64,000 nt of DNA from Benincasa hispida (Eukaryota; Streptophyta; Magnoliopsida; Cucurbitales; Cucurbitaceae). Positions 47,438-56,903 of the stretch are shown in pieces; within the stretch, counting starts at the first letter, position 1; the number at the start of each line of letters is the position of its first letter. The notes beneath the pieces were generated by a model, which was given only the letters and a program-made list of their open reading frames with translations, ran no database searches and had not been told where the DNA came from. Where the stretch lies: contig NC_052354.1 of NCBI RefSeq assembly GCF_009727055.1, forward strand, positions 808,755-872,754. The letters run 5' to 3'. Position numbers and translations under genes: made by a program.

Positions 47438-47650
47438 GATCCATGAAGAATAAAGTAATATCATAGAAAGCTAGTCTAATGAGGATAGACTACAAGATAG
47501 GGTTGAAACAAAAGTTCAATTATATATATATATATATATCATATCCATGAAGAATAAAGTAACGTCATGGAAAGCTAGTCTAATGAGGATAGACTACAAG
47601 ATAGGGTTGAAACAAAAGTTTAATTATTTATATATATATATATATATAGT
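47438..47650 (+). repeat. Tandem repeat, two units of about 105 bp
   Basis: The text ATCCATGAAGAATAAAGTAA to AAACAAAAGTT(C/T)AATTAT occurs at about 47439-47541 and 47543-47646. Each is followed by a TA microsatellite. It lies between two divergent F-box genes. Confidence 0.9.
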
Positions 47651-47835
47651 TTATTGAGGTAAGAGGATTCAAACCACACACCCATATGCCAATTGAATTA
47701 TGTTTAATTCCCTATATATGCCTTTTGGTATCCTCATATATATATATACTGATCAATGATGTGTACGTTCATAATATATATTCTCCTTAAAATTGAGCTT
47801 TAAATAATTCTGATTTAATTTGAACGTGGAACAAG

Positions 47836-48765
47836 ATGGATATGGACGGAATCAGCCATCTACCAGATTATCTTCTTCATGAAATTCTGGCCTTATTAGA
47901 CACAAGACAGGTTGTGCAAACTTGTGTTCTATCAAAGCGGTGGAAGAGCCTTTGGACTCACATTCCCACACTCAACTTTGATTACAGCTCCTTCCCATTT
48001 CAACGGCTGCCTATTAAAGATCTGTTCAACAATTTTACTTTATCCTCGAAAGCATGTTCGTTTGAACGTTTTATATCCGGAGTTTTAGAACAACATCGCA
48101 GTGAATGTATTAAAAAATTGAGTTACTCTTACCCCATAGATGCAGAAAAGGATTTCGTGACAGCATTCTTATCGTATGGACAATGCCACAATGTTCAACA
48201 ACTTCATATTACAACTTACGAAGCATATGAATCGTTGTGGTCATGTTTATCCACTTTCAAATTGCTCACTATACTGAAGATTACATGTCGGCCAGTGAGT
48301 GACTTAAGAACCTTGGTGCTACCCTGTTTGAGAATTTTAGAGATTAAGAGGCAACTGAATTACTGGGATAATCCTTACTACTTGGACGATGAATATCTAT
48401 GCTACAACGACGTAAAATTGAATGAAAACACATTCTCAGGCTATCCAAATTTGGAAAGTTTAGTTTTATTTGATTGTGTTCTAGAAAATGCTGGTATTGT
48501 TATTTATGCTCCAAAACTTGAGAACCTAGAGTTAGATGCTTCATTCTTTGGATTAACTTTCCTGAAACTTGAGTTCTATGCACCAAATCTCAAAACTGTT
48601 GAGCTTCGCAATATAATACCTTCTGTGAATTATAAGTCGTCTTATAATTCAGACTTTGTGTACATAGACAAAGTAAGTTCAGCAGTTCCTTGCTATGATG
48701 ATCTTGGAAGGGAACACCCATTACAACAAATGATGAAGGAAGGAGATTCAGTGTCTGTACTCTAG
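47836..48765 (+). CDS. F-box/LRR (FBD-like) protein, 309 codons, 3' end chimeric
   Basis: The open frame starts MDMDGISHLPDYLLHEILAL. The F-box covers about residues 5-45 (LPDYLLHEIL, VVQTCVLSKRWKSLW), followed by the N-terminal part of an F-box/LRR protein: HIPTLNFD, FERFISGVL, IKKLSYSYPIDAE, and leucine-rich segments with LVLPCLRILEIK, YPNLESLVLFDCVLENAG, APKLENLELD. Full-length relatives are usually 400 or more residues, so the C-terminal LRRs/FBD are missing. The last 30 or so codons lie antisense to a copia gag fragment. Expected partner: an SKP1-like adaptor. It may be expressed as a truncated protein or be a pseudogene. Confidence 0.8.
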   Translation: MDMDGISHLPDYLLHEILALLDTRQVVQTCVLSKRWKSLWTHIPTLNFDYSSFPFQRLPIKDLFNNFTLSSKACSFERFISGVLEQHRSECIKKLSYSYPIDAEKDFVTAFLSYGQCHNVQQLHITTYEAYESLWSCLSTFKLLTILKITCRPVSDLRTLVLPCLRILEIKRQLNYWDNPYYLDDEYLCYNDVKLNENTFSGYPNLESLVLFDCVLENAGIVIYAPKLENLELDASFFGLTFLKLEFYAPNLKTVELRNIIPSVNYKSSYNSDFVYIDKVSSAVPCYDDLGREHPLQQMMKEGDSVSVL

Positions 48766-49380
48766 CTGTCTGATTTTTAGGGCTGAGATTATAGTGTCTG
48801 TGCTTATACTGTCCCTTCCATACTTTAACATTTTTAATTTCTTTATAGGGTTCAGGCAAAGAGTTTAGAAGTACATAGGCCTCATTTTCATCACCAAGTT
48901 TTTCTCCTAGAGTTTTAAATTCAACAACAATTTTCTTGAAATCATCTTAAGTTATCAGTTAAAGTTATGAATCCATTTTAAATGTAAAGACTTTCTCCCT
49001 AAAATATATTTTACTATGAAGATCTTTAGTAGCATATAACTCTTCTAGTTTAGTCCATATCCTATAGGCAGTTTCTTGATCTAAAACTTGTCTAAGAACA
49101 CTGTCACTAAGGTTTAGAACCAACGTACCATAGTTTGCCAGCTCCAAGTCTTCTTTTTCTTGGGCTATCACAGTGGCAGGGAGTGTTGATGGGTCAAGGA
49201 GGGCTCTGTGAGCTTTTTGCTAGCCAAAAATCGCCTTGATTTGGGTCTTCCACAGGCCAAAGTCTCTTTTGTCATCGAATTTCTCTACTTCGAATCTTGC
49301 TACTGACATCTTTGGATGAAAAGCTTGAATCTGGAATCTTCAAGAACTGCAATCTTGTATGTCTTTTGCTCTGATACCAC
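48660..49380 (-). mobile_element. Copia gag fragment (minus strand) with primer binding site
   Basis: Minus-strand gag begins at the ATG at 49309 (MSVARFEVEKFDDKRDFGLW). It reads IAQEKEDLELANYGTLVLN, LRQVLDQETAYRIWTKLEEL, YATKDLHSKIYFREKVFTF (49171-48965) and, after stops and shifts, ENEAYVLLNSLPEPYKEI and GRDSISTDTIISALKIRQLE to about 48745. This gag is related to that of element D. A primer binding site (GTGGTATCAGAGC on the minus strand) is at 49368-49380. Confidence 0.82.
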
Positions 49381-49382
49381 TT

Positions 49383-49917
49383 TGTTGGGCCTACTTCTTG
49401 TTGAATGAATATTAAAACGAGCCCAAATGATGCATAATGTGGCTCTTCTTGCTGATCCAATTTCGTGAGTCCAAATATTTTGTCGCAAAATAATTTGGTT
49501 TGGTAGAATACTTAGCTATCGTTTGTCCACGAATTTCCAGCTGATGTGCTCCATGTGGTTTGCTCCACTAACCCTTGCCTGATGGAAGTGAAAGAAAAAT
49601 TATTCTGATGGGATGCTTCTTCTAACCCTAATTTTTCTGTTTGTTTTGTTCGACTGCTTGAGTAAACGATCGATGATCAAAAGCATGCAATCTTGTAGAA
49701 GAAAGAAGGAAGAAGAGCGCTACACAACAATATACGTGGTTCGGCAAATGATGCCTACATCCACGAGAAGGAGAAGATATCTTTATTCGAGAGCTAAGTC
49801 ACAGCTTTTCTTTTTACAGATTTCAAGCTTTCTTGAAGCTATTGTATATTATATGCTACGAAATTTGTAAATGATGAGTACTTATACTATTTTCTGATAC
49901 AGATAATTACAATAACA
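49383..49917 (-). repeat. Probable LTR of the copia fragment
   Basis: On the minus strand the sequence ends ...AGGCCCAACA immediately before the primer binding site, as a 5' LTR should. It contains ACGTGG(T)TCGGC-type text (49734-49745 plus strand) often seen in plant copia LTRs. The other boundary (TGTTATTGTAATTATCTG on the minus strand, 49917) is chosen only because it starts TGTT. Confidence 0.55.
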
Positions 49918-50260
49918 AACTGTAAAAAGTTAAAGAAATGTGAATGGTTATTGAATATGTTGAATGTTTGAGCTTATTTTCTTGAGCAAGGTCGTCTTTA
50001 AACTTCCTTCTTTAAGTGGATCTTCGTTTCCTAATTTGAGATGTTTGAAGGACTTAAAAAAAAATCGGAGTAAGGAGACAACACGGGTTCTAGGTTGTCC
50101 AGACACAATCTCCAATGTCATAGACTTACTGCCCCAATTTACAAACAGGTCGTTCAGTTGAATCGAACTATACTACTTTTTTCAACTGCCTTGAGGTTGA
50201 GGTGAAGGGTTTGATATTAGAAAGTTATGTTTGAAATTTAGAAATCAACATTTGTGAGTG
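49918..50260 (+). pseudogene. F-box/LRR C-terminal remnant
   Basis: The text FKLPSLSGSSFPNLRCLKDL near 49995-50055 matches the LRR-type 'LPSLxxxxFPNLRCLxDL' reading of F-box/LRR proteins. It probably represents the displaced 3' part of the F-box gene at 47836, from which it is separated by the copia fragment. Stops and frame changes follow. Confidence 0.5.
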
Positions 50261-51818
50261 ATGTTGTTGAGAATATATCTGAGGATGTGATGATTTATGT
50301 GATTTTGTGATTACTTTTTGAGTTTCTACTTGGGCTGCATTTTGTTATATTTCTTTATATTTGATTTTCTTGCAATAACAACTCTGGATTGCTACAAACC
50401 ACTATTCTCCCTTTGGTTTCTGTTAAGCACAAATATAATTTTCAGATGATTATATGCATCAACCAGACGGTTTTGAAAGTACAAGATATCCATGTGTCAT
50501 ATCATGTTTAGCTCCACAAGGCTCTCTATAGCTTCCTGCAAAGTCCTCATGCTTGGTTTTCACTTTTGGAGTCCTCTATGTTTGTGCTCATATACAATGC
50601 TAAGGGTGGTGTTTGTACTACGTGTGTGATGTATAATTCAAGTTCAAAAAGGATTTCACGATAAGCTCCATTGCATGTTTGAGGTCTATTGTCGTCATAG
50701 CTCGTCCTAAGTTAAATAGGGTAATGTGGGGTGGATGTAACAGAACTTTTAGAATATGTTTTTTTAGTCTGAGCATGAGTTCTTATTAAGCAACCTTGAA
50801 CATATTCCCCATCGTGAAAAATTGACAGATAACTCAGTTTTTTTTCATCATATGCTATCAATTATTTGATGTGGGGTTTTTGTTTGTATCTTTTTCTGTG
50901 TTACACATGAAAATTGCCAATGCTACCATTTCAAACTGATGAAAATTTGCCAATCTCACCCTTTTAAAAATGATCGAACAATGGCTGAAGCAGAAAACTT
51001 CCAGAATAATGTGTTTTTAGTTAGATTACAGGTTCATATTCATCAAACTTGAACATCCCCCATGGTGAATATCCAAGTCGACTTTTTTCAACATGTTCTG
51101 CTTTGGGTGTTATAGGTCTTACATCAATAAAATATAGATTTAAATCCTTAGAATTTTTTCGTCAGTGCAATCGCATATTAATATACATGCAAATAAAACC
51201 AAGGAGAGAACTTTTTACACTACAAGAAAAATATGTGCGTTTATAGCTTTTCAATTTAGCTTTTTGAAAAATATATTTCAAAATCTCAAACTGAAAAAAA
51301 GGTGGAACTGAAAATAGGTTATATATTCCACATATTTTGTAATATATACACATGTATATTTAGTTATTTTACAAATATATATCTCATATTATATGCTACA
51401 AATCAACTCAATTTATTTAAAAAACAAACAAAATTCGTAAAGTTCAATTTCTTAAACTAGAGATTTGAAATGCATTAGTAATCTTTCTCCCCCAACCATA
51501 TATTTATAAATACTAGGAGAAAACCATATGAATTTACCATATATATATAGCCAAATATCACATATTAACTATATTTAAACAACAGTGGTAAACGTTATTC
51601 TCATCAACGTTCTCTCCAATACTTTAATTTATGATCTAACACTTTTTTTTTTCTATTTTCCTCTTTTCTTCCTCATCATTTTCGATACCCTCTACTCGCT
51701 TTCTTCGTTTGATCTCTAACAAAAAAAAAAAAAAAATCTGTTCTCTTTAGTTAAAGTATATATATAGGCTATAGTAAGAAGAAAGAGAATAATGAAATCA
51801 AGGGACCTTAAGACTTAA
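50261..51818. other. Unassigned DNA
   Basis: No gene is recognised. A CACTACAAGAAAAAT sequence at 51218-51232 looks like the end of a CACTA transposon, but no subterminal repeats or partner end are visible. The rest is AT-rich, with an A run near 51720-51735. Confidence 0.4.
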
Positions 51819-52072
51819 GGTGTGTTTGGTGGCCCGTAATGGGATAGGATTGTAATGTAATATTAAAAAAAATCCATGTTTGGATTGAGCGGTTTGAGTC
51901 TGATTTGTAGTACAAAAGTCATTCCATTCTGATAATTTTCAATATGACCTTATTTCTCATTGTTTTCATGCTTCACAATCTAATTTTCATTCCGTCTTCG
52001 ATTACTCAAGTTTTCTAACACTCCTCTAATTTCCAGTAATCCTAATTACATTATAGTTCCCTAAACACATCC
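51819..52072. mobile_element. Tourist-like (PIF/Harbinger) MITE, 254 bp
   Basis: Inverted ends GGTGTGTTTGGTGGCC and, on the other strand, GGATGTGTTTAGGGAAC lie next to TAA on both sides (51816-51818 and 52073-52075). The inner GGATAGGATTGTAATGTAAT against its partner ATTACATTATAG-like text is also typical. No coding capacity. Confidence 0.75.
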
Positions 52073-52567
52073 TAAATATTTTAACAAAGTTATATTTTAG
52101 TAGTTGACTTTGTATTAAAACATCATTTAAGTTTAATACACAAAAGAGCCACGTTAAAAATTAGGCACATTAAGATTTGGATAATAATTTTGAGAAAACT
52201 AGTAGGAGAGAAGAAAAAAATATATACATTACCAAATTTGTAATAATGAAGTGATTCTTTTTACAATTTAACTTATTATTTATTGTGGGATAAAGAAATT
52301 AAGATTCATTGTGATGAAAGATAATTTGGTCCTTTAGTGAGATTTTGCGTAATTTTATGTTTTAACTTGAAACTTCTGTTTATATTTGATTGTTGAGAAA
52401 ATTAGTATAAGAATTGAATAAACAAAGAAAAAGTAAAAGTTGTATTTATATAAAATAAAAGATGGTATCTATATAAGCTAAGTTAAGGCTGAGTGTATTC
52501 TTTTCAACTCTTTTTGAAAGCTGTCTAAGGGTATCTTTGAAAGAATTTTTGATAGAAAGTACAAAGT
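52073..52567. other. AT-rich intergenic DNA
   Basis: No gene or repeat is recognised between the MITE and the F-box pseudogene. Confidence 0.5.
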
Positions 52568-53016
52568 TTAAAGGCTTTTATTTTTAAATAATTTAGCCAA
52601 TAACATATGATACATGAAAAATAAATTAGCTTTACTTACACTTAGATCATATATAATATATACAGAGTAGGTCTTAATGTAAAGTTGTTGAGCCATGTGG
52701 AATGGCGCATAGGTTAAGACTTTTGTCACGAAACTCTCTTCATCACATTCGAAGTAAGAGAATGTCAATTTTTCAATATATTCACCACAATGTTTTGATA
52801 AAGCTCTCAACATGAAACGCTCAAACGATCTTTCTTTCCACAGGGTTTTCCACCAAAGTTGAGTGTGGGAATATGAGTCCACAGGGTTTTCCACTGCTTT
52901 GATAGAACACAAGTCTGAACAACCTGTTTTGTGTCTAAGAAGGACAGAATGTCGTGATGAAGACAATCTGGTAAAGTGTTGATTCTGTCCACATCATTGT
53001 TTTCTAGTATTGACAT
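52568..53016 (-). pseudogene. F-box protein fragment 2 (frameshifted)
   Basis: The ATG at 53016 begins [20 protein letters not shown]. The F-box reads HDILSFLDTKQVVQTCVLSK and QWKTLWTHIPTLNF. Near 52850 the frame changes to KERSFERFMLRALSKHCGEY and IEKLTFSYFECDEESFVTKV, the segment that follows the F-box in paralogues. About 60-70 residues are lost at the frame change and the LRR part is missing. It is the closest relative of fragment 1 (same strand, similar leader) and lies 30 bp from a MITE upstream. Confidence 0.83.
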
Positions 53017-53045
53017 GATAAAATTGTGATAGCGTCGCGTTGCAT

Positions 53046-53633
53046 GTTCAAATAACCTGTTAACCAGAATAACTTGAACTACTCAACCCAAAATATAAAG
53101 GGTTGGATTGGATTAAGCTTTTTTTATTTTTTTTATTGGATTAGATAGTAGGTTGGCTAAAAAAAGTTTTGGTTGATCCAAACCTAACCTAATATATATA
53201 TATACATACATACATGGTACCATACATTGATATAATACATATAACATATACATACAATCCATCCTCAATTAGATCATATTAAATAAAGTTTTGATACTTT
53301 GAATTGATTACTTTGAGAATTTTTAAATTTAAAATTGTTTATGACATTTATCTTTGTTTAAGATTTGTAATAAATATCATAGATATTTGGTATATAGCAT
53401 TTGAATTTTATGAGACCATTAGTTGATAGTCATGTGTTGTAATATAAATTTACATATTTTAAATTAAAAAGAAAAAATAGTTATAACGCCAATTCACACC
53501 CGAGTTTAAGGATTGGGTTGGGTTGGGTGGGAGACTTTATTTGAGTTTTTTTGGGTTGCCAACCCAACCAACCCAAATTTCGGGTTGGTCCAAAAAACAC
53601 CCTCAACCCAACCCAACCTATGTATATCCCTAG
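53046..53633. mobile_element. hAT-like MITE, copy 2 (opposite orientation to copy 1)
   Basis: The sequence is the reverse complement of copy 1 in order: GTTCAAATAACC at the left, AACCCAA-type and TTGGGTT-type blocks at both ends, ATACCAAATATCTATGATAT-like middle text, and CCAACCTATGTATATCCCTAG-like right end (53614-53633). Confidence 0.72.
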
Positions 53634-53823
53634 CATCATGACACTGCACCAAATACGGTTCTACTGGAAAAAGCGTCTGGTGCTAGCACCGTTGCACTGT
53701 GCACTGCGCCTTCAAGGACATTTTGATCATTTTGACACTCTTCCTCGGTTGATGCAATGAAGTTCGTGTTAGTCTGTTTTAACTTCATTTTGTCACCAAT
53801 GTCTCGTTCTATCCTGAATGTGC
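53634..53823. other. Unassigned short segment between MITE copy 2 and F-box fragment 3
   Basis: A GC-richer block of about 190 bp lies here. It may be a small piece of a retroelement but no motif decides it. Confidence 0.35.
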
Positions 53824-54123
53824 TCAAAATCTATAAAATAACTCATTAATAGATTCACTGCGATGTTGATAAAAAACTAGGAGTATAAAACATTTGAACG
53901 AACTTCCTTTCGAGGGTAAAGTAAAATTGTGGAGCAGATTTATAGTTGGCAGCCGTTGAAATGGTAAGGAGTTGCAATCAAAGTTGAGTGTAGGAATATG
54001 AGTCCAAAGGGTCTTCCACCGCTTTGATAGAACACATGTTTGCACAACCTGTTATGTGTCTAACAAGGACAGAATTTCATGAAGAAGATAATCTGGTAGA
54101 TGGTTGATTCTATCCATATCCAT
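53824..54123 (-). pseudogene. F-box protein fragment 3 (premature stop)
   Basis: From the ATG at 54123: MDMDRINHLPDYLLHEILSL, LDT, stop (TAA at 54054-54052), [40 protein letters not shown], then FKCFILLVFYQHRSESINEL. It is almost the same as the first 100 codons of the gene at 47836. Its upstream sequence (54124-54200) also matches that gene's promoter in inverted orientation (GAACGTGGAAC...CAGAATTATT), so the two are inverted duplicates. It is cut off at 53824. Confidence 0.85.
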
Positions 54124-54199
54124 CTAGTTCCACGTTCGAATTAAATCAGAATTATTCAAAGCTCAATGTGAAGGAGAATATTATGAACGTACACACCAT

Positions 54200-55156
54200 T
54201 CATTACTATTGAAAAGAGTGAGGAGCTACAAATGAGTAAAGGGGTTTGGAAGATGTGAAGTCATTTCTAACTAAATGCATACGTGTACGTCGTTGTAAAA
54301 CTAAATTCGAATTAAATTGCCTTTTATAAATTATGTTTGTTATCGGTGAATAGTGGCATTAGTTTTAGTTTTAATTTTAATTTGTTTTCCTTTTTCTTTT
54401 TTCTTTGGGTTAGAAACACAAACATTCTAAAATCTATATATCTAAATTAAATTCTACTTTCACATGGTTCAATTGAAATACCAAAAAGTAGTTTGAAATT
54501 GTCTTTTGCTAGTGAACTCCTTGAATATGTTAATGACCATAAGGTTTGTAGTTTGATCCCATATATATATTATTTGAATTTGTGACCATTTTTATCACCT
54601 ATAAATATTTACTATTTATCATATCATTTTTATATCTATTAACAACTACATGTTTGATAAACTATGCTTGTGTTTCTCTTGATCATTGTGAAACATTGTC
54701 TTTTATTGAGAAAGATTTTTTACACTTAAGAGAAACCTAAGTATACCGAGTGAAGTAGTTTTATTTGAAATAAGGAAAGAATAAATAAATCCTTTTAAGG
54801 GAGTCTCACACTTTGGGGGAATCTAAGTTTTCTTATATTAATATCACTGTAGAAGTTGTACTGTTTATAAATACACATTGTAATCTATTTATTAATAAAA
54901 TTATCTTTCCTTGCGCTCTCTAACCCACAAATGGGTATTTACACCAATTAGGTTACCAGATTTGTGTCTTATTTTATCTTTTCATTATATGTTCTGTTGC
55001 TTTATGTGGTTGATCACCCTTCATTCAAAGTTGATCACTTTCTTTCCATTTTTCAAAGTAGAATAATTATCTTTCAATATTTTGTCAAAATTCTATGCAT
55101 CTACAATGACATCACTATCTGTTGGGAATGCAATCAAAGTCTCATATTGGTTAGAT
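54200..55156. other. Unassigned AT-rich DNA
   Basis: No gene is recognised. The segment at 54720-54960 reads like an LTR or 3' region (TATAAATACACATTG, AATAAAATTATC, ATCCAATTAGG-like) but has no partner, so I leave it unassigned. Confidence 0.4.
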
Positions 55157-55400
55157 CACTAGAAGAAATTCGGCCTTTAATGTCGGTTGGCAACCGACAT
55201 TAAAGGTAGTGTTATTAAAGGTCTTTAATGTCGATTGCCTTTAATGTCGGTTTTAAACCGACATTAAAGATCTTCAGTAGCACCAATATTACAACCTTCA
55301 ATGTTGGTTGCAACCGAGATTGAAAGTCTCAATATTGAAAGTCTTGCAACCGACATTAAAGCCTGTTTTTTTTTTAATTCTTAACCGACATTGAAGCCCG
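55157..55400. repeat. CACTA terminus with subterminal repeats
   Basis: TTTAATGTCGGTT and its complement AACCGACATTAAA occur about eight times between 55173 and 55400, several as back-to-back hairpins (for example GTCGGTTGGCAACCGAC). Such clusters are the binding sites of CACTA element-encoded DNA-binding proteins in the classical En/Spm system; here that role is inferred. Confidence 0.85.
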
Positions 55401-55555
55401 AATCTATCCGTTTTTTTTTTTAAATTTCGTTGCCAAATAAATTTTTTTGGTCAAATAAGTTAAAAACGACATTATATGTCTCGTGTTGGGTCAGGAAATG
55501 TCCGTCATTGTTTTATATTAAATAGTATAAAAAAAATTGCATGGCGAGCCCATCA

Positions 55556-56880
55556 ATATTTGTCTTCCACCTATGAATTTATCTACAAACAAGAATCACA
55601 ATACCAAAACCAGACTTTCATAGAATACTTACAACAAAGCCATCATTTCTCTCATTCACAAATATCAAGTAGTACTAATTTCATGAATAAACAAGAATCA
55701 CAATACCAGAATCACAATACCATGAATACAACTATCAATAATAAACAGATACACCTATGAATTACAAATAAGAATCACAATACAAGAACCAGACTTTCAT
55801 AGAATACTTACACCAAGCCATCATTTCTCTCATTCACAAATATCTAGTATAATTCCATGAATAAACCAGAATCACAATACCAGAAATACAGCTTTCAATG
55901 ATAAACAGATCATGTCTTCCACCTATGAATTTATCCACAAACAAGAATCACAATACCAGAAGCAGACTTTCATAGAATNNNNNNNNNNNNNNNNNNNNNN
56001 NNNNNNNNNNNNNNNNNNNNNNNNNNNNNNNNNNNNNNNNNNNNNNNNNNNNNNNNNNNNNNNNNNNNNNNNNNNNNNNNNNNNNNNNNNNNNNNNNNNN
56101 NNNNNNNNNNNNNNNNNNNNNNNNNNNNNNNNNNNNNNNNNNNNNNNNNNNNNNNNNNNNNNNNNNNNNNNNNNNNNNNNNNNNNNNNNNNNNNNNNNNN
56201 NNNNNNNNNNNNNNNNNNNNNNNNNNNNNNNNNNNNNNNNNNNNNNNNNNNNNNNNNNNNNNNNNNNNNNNNNNNNNNNNNNNNNNNNNNNNNNNNNNNN
56301 NNNNNNNNNNNNNNNNNNNNNNNNNNNNNNNNNNNNNNTTTCTCTCATTCACAAATATCTAGTACTAGTTCCATGAATAAACCAGAATCACAATACCATA
56401 AATACAGCTTTCAATGATAAACAGATCATGTCTCCCACCTATGAATTTATCCACAAACAAGAATCACAATACCATAACCAAACTTTCATAGAATACTTAC
56501 ACCAAGCCAACCATAACCAGATTTTCATAGAATACTTACACCAAACCATCATTTCTCTCATTCACAAATATCTAGTACTAATTCCATGAATAAACAAGAA
56601 TCACAATACCATAAATACAGCTTCCAATAATAAATAAATCATGTCTTCCACCTATGAATTTATCCACAAACAAAAATCATAATACAAGAACCAGACTTTC
56701 ATAGAATACTTACACCAAAGCCATCATTTCTCTCATTCACAAATATCAAGTAGTACTAATTCCATGAATAAACAAGAATCATAATATCATAATACAGCTT
56801 CCAATAATAAACAGATCATGTCTTCCACCTATGAATTTATCCACAAATTCATTCTAAGCTAGCATTTAAATTCTATTGAG
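55556..56880 (+). repeat. Tandem array of about 160-215 bp units with a 360-base N gap
   Basis: Units begin TGTCTTCCACCTATGAATTT and contain AAGAATCACAATACCA, CAGACTTTCATAGAATACTT, CTCTCATTCACAAATATC and CATGAATAAAC. Starts are seen at about 55561, 55750 (partial), 55913, 56430, 56642 and 56820. The gap 55979-56338 lies inside, so the copy number is not known. Confidence 0.88.
55979..56338. other. 360-base N gap
   Basis: Undetermined bases lie inside the tandem array; the ORFs drawn across it have no meaning. Confidence 0.99.
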
Positions 56881-56903
56881 ACAAAAAAACAAGAATTACA
56901 TCC

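Noticed and set aside
51218..51232. CACTACAAGAAAAAT as a second CACTA transposon end
   Set aside because: No subterminal repeats, partner end or 3-bp duplication could be found; kept only as a note.
55485..55760. 94-codon open frame with Gln/Ser-rich repeats
   Set aside because: It is a reading of the tandem array units and has no independent support.
55912..56376. Open frames of 134-154 codons
   Set aside because: They consist almost entirely of N bases.
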